The notes under the pieces are model-generated. The model ran no database searches, was not told the origin of the DNA, and worked only from the letters and a program-made list of their open reading frames with translations. A DNA stretch of 19,192 nucleotides, taken from assembly GCA_910589185.1 (NCBI GenBank), contig CAJUSU010000017.1:16756-35947 (forward strand), written 5' to 3'. The translations under genes were made by a program, and so were the position numbers. The stretch comes from an uncultured Clostridia bacterium (GTDB taxonomy: Bacteria; Bacillota; Clostridia; TANB77; CAG-508). Below are positions 12,610 through 19,192 of this stretch, one piece after another (position 1 is the stretch's first letter; each line of letters begins with the position of its first letter).

Positions 12610-15351
12610 TTACTTTCCACAGCAATTCTTATATTTTTTTCCCGAACCACAAGGGCAAGGGTCATTTCTTCCTACATTTGGAGCAGTATTGACTACTGTC
12701 ATATTTCCTCCTGATTTTCTAGGCGCTTGTGTATCTAAATCTCTTAATGTATCCTCAAATCCTTCTCCTGTAATCTTGACAGATGTTGTTCTTTGTAAGT
12801 TTTCTTCTCTTTTTCTAGCGTTCATTAAGAATTTGATGACATCTGTTTGAATATCTAAATTCATTTGATCAAACATATCTGCGCCTTCCATTCTGTATTG
12901 AACAACAGGGTCTTTTTGACCATAAGCACGTAAACCAATACCATTTTTAAGTTCGTCCATTGCTTCAATGTGATCCATCCATCTATCATCAACAATTTTT
13001 AGCATGATAACTCTTTCAAGTTCTCTCATGTTATCGCTACCTATTTCTTGTTCTTTTTGTTCGTAGATTTGATGTGCTTTTTGTTTTAATTCTTCTGCTA
13101 CTTCAGTTGATACTATTTTATCTTTCTTAGTAGCTTCTAGTTCAGTAATTCCGAAATTAACAGCTACATCTTGATTAAATGCATCTAAATTAAAGTCTGC
13201 TACTTCTGATAAATATTCCATAGTTGTTTCTTCTGCTAAGTTGTCTATCATATTCAATATGATTTTCTTTAAATCTTCTCCATCAAGAACTCTTCTTCTT
13301 TGATCATAAATAGTTCCTCTTTGTACATTCATAACATCATCATATTGTAAGACATTTTTACGAATACTAAAGTTTTGACCTTCTACTTTCTTTTGGGCGG
13401 TTTCTACTGCATTAGAAAGTAGTTTTGATTCTAGTGGCATGTCTTCATCTGCACCTAATGTATTATATACTCTAGTAATGGCATCACCACCAAAGATTTT
13501 CATTAAATCATCGTCTAATGCTATATAAAATCTTGATTCTCCTGGATCTCCTTGACGACCACTACGTCCACGAAGCTGATTATCAATTCTTCTAGACTCA
13601 TGTCTTTCTGTACCAATAATCTTTAATCCGCCAGCTGCAAGTACCTTTTCTTTTTCTTCTTTGATTTCTTGGTCAAATTTCTCTTCTAGTTCTTTAAACT
13701 TCTTTCTTGCTTCTATAATTTTCTCATCTTGAGTTTCATTAAAGGCTGTGGCTTGTTCTATCTGCTCTTCTGTATATCTTTGTCTTCTCATTTCTTGTTT
13801 TGCTAGATATTCACTATTACCACCAAGCATAATATCGGTACCACGACCCGCCATGTTTGTTGCAATCGTAACTGCCCCGTATTTACCTGCTTGTGCAATA
13901 ATTTCAGCTTCTTTTTCATGGAATTTAGCATTTAATACTTCATGCTTAATTCCCTCTTTCTTCAATAAACTACTTAATTTTTCAGACTTTTCAATAGAAA
14001 CTGTACCAACTAGAACTGGTTGTCCTTTTGCATGGCTTTCTTTGATATCATTGATAACTGCTCTAAATTTAGCATCTTCATTCTTGTAAATGATATCATG
14101 GTGGTCATCACGAATCATTGGTTTATTAGTTGGTATCTCAATAACATCTAAGTGATAAATCTCTTCAAATTCAGCTTCTTCTGTCATAGCAGTACCAGTC
14201 ATACCTGATAGTTTGTCATACATTCTAAAGTAATTTTGGAAAGTGATTGTTGCAAGTGTTTTAGACTCATCTGCAATTTTAACATGTTCTTTTGCTTCAA
14301 TTGCTTGATGTAGTCCGTTATTGTATCTTCTTCCATACATAATGCGTCCTGTGAATTCGTCTACAATTAGCACTTCTCCATCTTTTACAATGTAATCAAT
14401 ATCTTTTTTCATAATACCATGTGCTCTTAAAGCTTGATTAACATTGTGTACTAATTCAGAGTTTTCAATATCATTGAAGTTTTCTAAATTAAATTCTCTT
14501 TCTGCTTTTTCAATACCTTTTTGTGTTAAAGAAGCTGATTTTGCTTTTAAGTCAACAATGTAATCATAGTTTTCATTATCTTCTGCTTGAGCTTCGTCTT
14601 TTAAATCTTCTTCTACAATTACTTTTGGAGTTAATCTTCTAACAAAGTTGTCTGCCTTTTTATATAAATCAGATGATTGAGTTCCACGACCCGAAATGAT
14701 AAGTGGCGTACGAGCCTCATCTACTAAAATACTATCAATTTCGTCGACAATAGCATAGTTTAATTCTCTTTGTACTAATTGCTCTTTATAAATAACCATG
14801 TTATCTCTTAGGTAATCAAAACCAAATTCGTTGTTTGTACCATATGTAACGTCTGCATGATACGCTTCTCTTTTTGCTTCTGGCTCCATTCCTGCGATAA
14901 CTAGTCCAACTGTTAACCCTAAAAATTTGTATACTTTCCCCATCCATTCACTATCTCTTTTGGCTAGGTAATCATTAACTGTAATAACATGTACACCTTT
15001 TCCTGTTAAGGCATTCAAATATACAGGTAATGTGGCAACTAAAGTTTTACCTTCACCTGTTTTCATTTCGGCAATTCTTCCTTGATGAAGAATAATACCA
15101 CCAATTAATTGAACATCAAAGTGTCTCATTCCCAATACCCTTTTTGATGCTTCTCTGACTGTTGCAAATGCTTCTGGTAAAATATCATCTAAGGTTTTAC
15201 CTTCTTCTAATTGCTTTTTAAATTCTGCCGTTTTACCTCTTAACTGCTCATCTGTTAATTTCTGAAATTCCTCTTCTAAACTGTTAATCTTCTCTACAAT
15301 TGGCTTTACTCTCTTTACTTCTTTTTCGCTATATGTTTTAAATAATCCCAT
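12610..15351 (-). CDS. secA: Protein translocase ATPase SecA
   Basis: SecA pushes unfolded preproteins through SecYEG using ATP. The 913-aa protein shows, in order: the N-terminal linker helix, Walker A MKTGEGKTLVATL near residue 100, the VNDYLAKRD block, a Walker B-like NYAIVDEIDSILVDEARTP near 205, preprotein cross-linking region with charged insert (about 225-300), the second nucleotide-binding domain with ATNMAGRGTDIMLGG and the ESRRIDNQLRGRSGRQGDPG arginine-finger block, the helical wing/scaffold region, and the C-terminal zinc-binding CPCGSGKKYKNCCGK that binds SecB or ribosomes/lipids. It is full length and intact. AAGGAAG precedes ATG 15351. It heads a two-gene unit with the HEPN-like gene; prfB, its common neighbour, lies further downstream behind the inserted orphan. 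Confidence 0.98.
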   Translation of the reverse strand: MGLFKTYSEKEVKRVKPIVEKINSLEEEFQKLTDEQLRGKTAEFKKQLEEGKTLDDILPEAFATVREASKRVLGMRHFDVQLIGGIILHQGRIAEMKTGEGKTLVATLPVYLNALTGKGVHVITVNDYLAKRDSEWMGKVYKFLGLTVGLVIAGMEPEAKREAYHADVTYGTNNEFGFDYLRDNMVIYKEQLVQRELNYAIVDEIDSILVDEARTPLIISGRGTQSSDLYKKADNFVRRLTPKVIVEEDLKDEAQAEDNENYDYIVDLKAKSASLTQKGIEKAEREFNLENFNDIENSELVHNVNQALRAHGIMKKDIDYIVKDGEVLIVDEFTGRIMYGRRYNNGLHQAIEAKEHVKIADESKTLATITFQNYFRMYDKLSGMTGTAMTEEAEFEEIYHLDVIEIPTNKPMIRDDHHDIIYKNEDAKFRAVINDIKESHAKGQPVLVGTVSIEKSEKLSSLLKKEGIKHEVLNAKFHEKEAEIIAQAGKYGAVTIATNMAGRGTDIMLGGNSEYLAKQEMRRQRYTEEQIEQATAFNETQDEKIIEARKKFKELEEKFDQEIKEEKEKVLAAGGLKIIGTERHESRRIDNQLRGRSGRQGDPGESRFYIALDDDLMKIFGGDAITRVYNTLGADEDMPLESKLLSNAVETAQKKVEGQNFSIRKNVLQYDDVMNVQRGTIYDQRRRVLDGEDLKKIILNMIDNLAEETTMEYLSEVADFNLDAFNQDVAVNFGITELEATKKDKIVSTEVAEELKQKAHQIYEQKEQEIGSDNMRELERVIMLKIVDDRWMDHIEAMDELKNGIGLRAYGQKDPVVQYRMEGADMFDQMNLDIQTDVIKFLMNARKREENLQRTTSVKITGEGFEDTLRDLDTQAPRKSGGNMTVVNTAPNVGRNDPCPCGSGKKYKNCCGK

Positions 15352-15392
15352 TGTTTTCTTCCTTCCTAACGTTAATCATAATATTCTTTGTT

Positions 15393-15421
15393 ACTATATC
15401 ACTTTTACTGAAAAATCGCAA
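15393..15421 (-). promoter_or_regulatory. secA promoter
   Basis: On the minus strand TTGCGA (15416-15421) and TATAGT (15393-15398) are 17 bp apart, about 40 bp upstream of the start codon. Confidence 0.6.
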
Positions 15422-15525
15422 GAGTTCTAGAAAGATTTCAATTAATTCTTAATAATAATGTTATAGTCATAATTACTAAATGTTTGAATACTTATTACTA
15501 AATAAAATTAAAGGGTGGAAATCTT

Positions 15526-16071
15526 ATGTTTATTTGTAATGTAAAAGTGAATGGAAATAAATTAGGCAAAATCTTGCTTGGCATCTTATTTGTTATTATT
15601 CTTCTTGTTACAGCTATTGTTTGCTATCGTATTTTAGGTAATAATTTCTTTAAAACAAATGATACTGCTAAAACAGAAGAAGTACAAGAATTAAATGTGA
15701 ATAACTATACAAATGTTTTAAAAGCTGTGCATGAAAATACAGACCAATACGTTGGGCAAAAAATCAAATTTTCTGGTTTTGTTTATCGTATGATAGATTT
15801 TACGCAAACTCAATTTGTATTAGGTAGAAACATGGTTATTTCTTCTGATTTTCAAACTGTTGTCGTAGGCTTTTTATGTGAATGTGAAGATGCGGCGAAA
15901 TACGAAGATAATTCTTGGGTAGAAATCGAAGGCAAAATCACAAAAGGGAACTATCATGGAGAAATTCCTGTTCTTCAAATTGAAAAGATACAGAAAATAG
16001 AAAAGCCATCTGAAGAATATGTATATCCTCCTGATGACTCCTTTGTTACCACTTCTACTTCTGTATATTAG
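15526..16071 (+). CDS. Membrane-anchored DUF1980 protein (stand-alone YcgQ C-terminal domain)
   Basis: This 181-aa protein has one N-terminal membrane segment (about residues 14-37), a Thr/Glu-rich linker, and an OB-like domain (about 55-165) with GQKIKFSGFVYRMIDF, TQFVLGRNMVISSDF, a CECEDAAKYED stretch, NSWVEIEGKITKGNYHGE and the closing VLQIEKIQKIEKPSEEYVYP. That order matches the C-terminal domain of YcgQ/TIGR03943 proteins, usually the extracytoplasmic partner of the YcgR permease. Here the multi-helix N-terminal half and a ycgR neighbour are absent, and the usual CC pair after the FVI strand is replaced by SS-type residues. GGGTGG lies 9 bases upstream of ATG 15526. Its last 17 bp overlap the end of the converging YgjV-like gene. 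Function is unknown; metal transport is only a family-level guess. Confidence 0.75.
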   Translation: MFICNVKVNGNKLGKILLGILFVIILLVTAIVCYRILGNNFFKTNDTAKTEEVQELNVNNYTNVLKAVHENTDQYVGQKIKFSGFVYRMIDFTQTQFVLGRNMVISSDFQTVVVGFLCECEDAAKYEDNSWVEIEGKITKGNYHGEIPVLQIEKIQKIEKPSEEYVYPPDDSFVTTSTSVY

Positions 16072-16627
16072 ACTCCTCTTCACCTTGTTTGCTCGTTTTC
16101 TTCTTAGCTAGCAAGTATCCTATACCTGAGCAAATTAGTACAATACTTTCCAAAATACCTCCAAAAATAGATTTGATGTAAATATTGTATGCTATCCATG
16201 ATATACTAGTTGGAATTCCAAGTAATTTATATGTATTGGTATTTTTCTGCCACACAGAATAAGTGTATAGAAAAGTTCCTAATACTGAGAATAAGCTTGG
16301 AAGTCCATTATAAGTAAAGACACTTAGTAATATGGTAATAACATATAATACTGCCAAAATAATAATATCTTTTTTTGTATTTTGTTCACTCTTGCCATTT
16401 TTCTTTTCATCTATCATAAATATAATATTACGGATAATCGCAACGATATCCATTGCTAAACCTGTATATGCTTTCAAACAAATAAAAGAAATAGCTTGTG
16501 CTACCATTGCTAAAATATTAATGGTCAGCACAGTTTTTCTATTTTTTAAATAATAAGTTGAAGCCAATAATGCATACATCAGTATTGCAAATACTTGTGA
16601 AACAATATATGTGGCTGTTAATTCCAT
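16055..16627 (-). CDS. YgjV-like inner membrane protein
   Basis: This 190-aa multi-spanning protein has about six hydrophobic helices and cytoplasmic loops rich in Lys/Asn. The pattern IVSQVFAILMYALLA in helix 1, YLKNRKTVLTINIL, KAYTGLAMDIVAIIRNI in the central part, and a LGIPTSISWIAYNIY helix near the end fits the YgjV family (bacterial inner membrane protein of unknown function, also resembling small half-transporter folds). The tail is hydrophilic (KKKTSKQGEEES). AGGAGA precedes ATG 16627. It is co-directional with the AI-2E-type gene upstream, 94 bp away, and converges with the DUF1980 gene with a 17-bp tail overlap and no terminator between them. Confidence 0.72.
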   Translation of the reverse strand: MELTATYIVSQVFAILMYALLASTYYLKNRKTVLTINILAMVAQAISFICLKAYTGLAMDIVAIIRNIIFMIDEKKNGKSEQNTKKDIIILAVLYVITILLSVFTYNGLPSLFSVLGTFLYTYSVWQKNTNTYKLLGIPTSISWIAYNIYIKSIFGGILESIVLICSGIGYLLAKKKTSKQGEEESNIQK

Positions 16628-16721
16628 TTTTTTCTTCTCCTGTTATTTTATTTTCTGGTTCAATTAATTTTGTTCTATTACTTTATCTTCTAGTATTCTA
16701 TTTTATAAAACTGTATCAAAG

Positions 16722-17817
16722 TTACCTTTCGAAAATGGATTTAAATACTCCTTTGTCAATAAATGTAGCAAATATATTTTTCAAAACAATTAATAAAATC
16801 GGACCTATAATCATTCCCAATACACCTATGAATTTGAATCCTGTATACATAGCAATTAATGTAAAGATTGGATGAATTCCAATGTGTCCGGCTGACAATT
16901 TTAGGTTCTATCATTTGTCTTACAATAGACATAATTGCCCATAATACTAAAATGGCAACTGCTAACGTAAAGTCTCCTGTGCAAGCAGAAATAATTGCCC
17001 AAGGTATCATAAATGTTCCTGAACCAAAAATTGGTAACAGATCTACAAATCCTATAATTAAAGCCATTAATAATGGATATTCTACATTCAATCCTGCAAA
17101 GTGGAAAATGTATAATCCAATAACAGATATGATAAATGAAATAAGTACCAATGTGAGTTCTGCTTTTAGATATCCACCTAAAGACTTTACTAATCCTTTT
17201 AAATGTACACCAATTTTTTTCACCCATGTTTGTGGCAAATGATGTTCTAATTGGTCTATCATATATACTTTATCTACACACATAAAATACAATGATAATA
17301 ATGTTATAACTGTATACACCCCTATTGTTGGTATAGACGTTAAAAAATTAATTGCTCCTGTTAAAGCATTCTTAGCCCATTCTGTCAATGTTCCCAAGAA
17401 TTCCATTGCAGATTCTTGAATGGTATTCATAATATTTTCTGGTATTTGTAATCTACTAAAATCTATTTTAGAAATTACATCTTGTACTAATGCATATCCT
17501 TTTTCAAAATATTCATTTAAACTAGTTAATAGATTAGAAGCTTCTGATACAATTGTAACTCCTGCCCAAACAAGTAATCCTACTATAATAATAATTGCTA
17601 TAACAAATACTAAAATTGAACTTGCTTTTCTTTTTAATTTTGTTTTTTTCATAATAAAACGAATACAAGGTTCTAACATTAAAGCGATAATAAATGCAAC
17701 AAGAAATGGCATATAAAATATTGCTAGTTTAAACCCTAAATAAACACCTAAAATGGTTAAAGCCAAAACTGCAATATTTTTTAGCACTTTTCCCCAGTAA
17801 TTCATATCAATAACCAT
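16722..17817 (-). pseudogene. AI-2E family transporter, frameshifted in the C-terminal region
   Basis: This belongs to the AI-2E/YtvI-type family of membrane proteins with about 7-8 transmembrane helices. The N-terminal helices (residues ~13-50 and 66-90), a periplasmic helical segment (~95-165), later helices and the conserved FVDLLPIFGSGTFMIPWA near 270 and RQMIEPKIVS near 315 are intact. Then an extra base at 16888-16891 (CCGG) sends the frame into SRTHWNSS and a stop at 16756. Skipping it restores GHIGIHPIFTLIAMYTGFKF, then a GVLGMIIGPILLIVLKNIFA helix and a stop at 16722, for 364 aa, the normal family length. As written the protein lacks its last conserved helices. Start ATG 17817 has GGGAGG 10 bases upstream; ATG 17805 (MNYWGK) is an alternative. 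Confidence 0.85.
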
Positions 17818-17898
17818 ATGGTCATTTCCTCCCTAATTTCTATTATGTGCTAATTATATAAACTTATGCCATTTCTGTCAAATTAATTATATTTCCAA

Positions 17899-19192
17899 CT
17901 ATCTAAGCCATTTAATTGCCCTTTCCCCATAAGTACATCCCCATGGAGAACCAGAAATACTGCCTTTCGATTTGTCAATAATAATTTCTCGCAAATTAGA
18001 GCACTCAGAAAATGCCCAATTTCCAATTACTTCTATACTATTTGGAATCTCTAATTTTGTTAATCCATTACATCTAGCAAATGCATTTTCGTATATTGCT
18101 TTAATAGTATTTGGTAAAATTATTTTTGTTAATTGATCTCTACCACCAAAAGCCAGATATTCTATTGTTTCTACTCCTTCTGGTATTTCAAATGAAGTTG
18201 CAGTAATATTAACAAATGCTACTAGGCTTTTTTTATTCTTAGTATAAATCGCTCCATTTTCTGCCATAAAATTAGGGTTTTCTGAATCAATTTCAATACT
18301 TTGTAAGCCTCTATTATAACTAAAGCTTTCTCCTGTTATTGTTTCTACATTTTTTCCTAATGTAATGTTCCTAACATTATTCATTCCTTTTAAAGCCTGA
18401 TTGCTTAGTACTTTTAAAGTACTTGGAAAATTAACTTGAATTGCATTATTACATTTTTCTAATGCTCCATTTACAATTTCTTCTATTCCCTCTTCTAAAA
18501 TTATCACTTGATTTTTAGAATAACAAAAACACAATACTTTTTTGTCCTTCGTACATATCTGTTGATTAATCGATATATAACTTTGATTATTCGTGTCAAT
18601 TTCTATTTCTTCTATATCAAAAGGGAAAAAGTCCGCCTTAATTTCTGAAACACTCTCTGGAATGATTATTTTTGTAATATGACTGAATCCATTTAGAACT
18701 CCCTCACATAAAGTTGTAATTCCATTCGGAATGGAAAAAGTCTGTGAGTTAGTTGCTTGTTTGGTTACAGTATACATCTTTGTTCTATCTTTAGATAATA
18801 AAATTCCATTTTCATATATAAAATTAGAATTTTCTACATCTAAATTTATTTCTTCTATTGAACTTACTGCGAAAAATGTAGCATTATCCATTTTTTCTAT
18901 ACTTTTTGGAATAGAAATTTTTTCTAAATTAGAACTTTCCTGAAATAAAAATCCCCCTAATTCTTTTACTCCGTCTGGTATTGCTATTTCTCTTAGTTTT
19001 TTACAATATGCAAATGTATGGTAATTCAAGGTTTCAACATTTGCAGAAAGCTTTACATCTGTTAGTGATTCGCAGTTACGAAATGCAGTATGTCCTATTT
19101 CTTTTACTGTGTCTGGCATTTGAATTGATTTCAAATTTGTACAATGGTCAAAAGCATGTTCTCCAATTTTTTCTAGTCCTATATTGTTTTCG
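17899..19192 (-). CDS. BspA-type leucine-rich-repeat (LRR_5) protein, C-terminal part; 5' end outside window
   Basis: The frame is open to the right edge, so at least 430 residues are present and the N-terminus, including any signal peptide, is not. The whole visible part is built of 20-25-residue repeats of the form IP-x2-V-x2-I-x3-AF-x2-C-x-x-L-x2-I, for example KSIQMPDTVKEIGHTAFRN and IPNSIEVIGNWAFSECSNL. Two or three longer inserts carry SxNxxFxxENGxLxxKDxxxL, a known variant of this repeat type. It ends with a GSPWGCTYGERAIKWLR cap, typical of BspA-like proteins of gut Clostridia. Such proteins are usually secreted and bind host or matrix proteins; whether this one is surface-bound cannot be seen here. 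It is 81 bp upstream of the AI-2E gene on the same strand. Confidence 0.9.
   Translation of the reverse strand, partial: ENNIGLEKIGEHAFDHCTNLKSIQMPDTVKEIGHTAFRNCESLTDVKLSANVETLNYHTFAYCKKLREIAIPDGVKELGGFLFQESSNLEKISIPKSIEKMDNATFFAVSSIEEINLDVENSNFIYENGILLSKDRTKMYTVTKQATNSQTFSIPNGITTLCEGVLNGFSHITKIIIPESVSEIKADFFPFDIEEIEIDTNNQSYISINQQICTKDKKVLCFCYSKNQVIILEEGIEEIVNGALEKCNNAIQVNFPSTLKVLSNQALKGMNNVRNITLGKNVETITGESFSYNRGLQSIEIDSENPNFMAENGAIYTKNKKSLVAFVNITATSFEIPEGVETIEYLAFGGRDQLTKIILPNTIKAIYENAFARCNGLTKLEIPNSIEVIGNWAFSECSNLREIIIDKSKGSISGSPWGCTYGERAIKWLR

Noticed and set aside
12609..12665. Longer N-terminus for the HEPN-like protein (start at 12665)
   Set aside because: It would overlap the conserved zinc-binding end of SecA in another frame, while ATG 12608 sits one base behind the secA stop.
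16868..17716. Open frames on the plus strand and in another minus frame within the AI-2E gene
   Set aside because: They are shadow frames of a membrane-protein gene; the minus one at 16901 partly reflects the frameshift region but has no family features.

Overview
The window is a low-GC, spore-forming member of the Clostridia (Firmicutes), probably an uncultured gut-type lineage. The evidence is strongly AT-rich intergenic DNA, AGGAGG-type ribosome binding sites, TTGACA/TATAAT promoters with 17-bp spacing, AT-rich hairpin terminators, the sporulation genes yabP and yabQ next to a divIC-like gene, a LexA-type (CGAAC-N4-GTTCG) SOS box, and a BspA-type leucine-rich-repeat surface protein. Nothing in the window fixes genus or species.

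Left part (1-4600): the 3' end of pta and the complete ackA form the acetate/ATP-generating pair. Next comes a small LysM membrane protein resembling the SOS division inhibitor YneA, whose promoter carries a SOS box exactly between the -35 and -10 elements. It converges on a XerC/CodV-like tyrosine recombinase gene broken by a one-base frameshift just before the catalytic tyrosine. An AraC-family regulator with a GyrI-like C-terminal part follows, then two overlapping perfect 28-bp palindromes, then an orphan 115-aa gene with its own terminator.

Middle (4600-9050): an AT-rich stretch of about 700 bp with no gene holds three degenerate copies of a repeat, a long inverted repeat and a plus-strand terminator. 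Beyond it, all on the minus strand and read from right to left, are an aspartokinase without ACT domains, yabP, yabQ, divIC, rho (with a dyad in its leader) and a 54-aa four-cysteine mini-protein that I called by hand.

Right part (9050-19192): a divergent DHH/DHHA2 protein related to family II pyrophosphatases lacks two expected metal ligands. prfB carries the classical +1 programmed frameshift. The usual secA-prfB neighbourhood is interrupted by a HEPN-like gene one base behind secA and by an opposite-strand, GC-rich orphan gene with its own promoter and terminator. After secA come a stand-alone DUF1980 (YcgQ C-terminal) membrane-anchored protein, a YgjV-like membrane protein, an AI-2E-type transporter with a second one-base frameshift, and the 3' part of a BspA-like LRR protein that runs off the window.

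The core genes are ordinary housekeeping: acetate metabolism, translation termination, transcription termination, secretion, division and sporulation. The unusual material is the small accessory inserts, the palindromes and repeats around 4086-5252, the HEPN-like secA partner, and the two single-base disruptions in otherwise intact genes.
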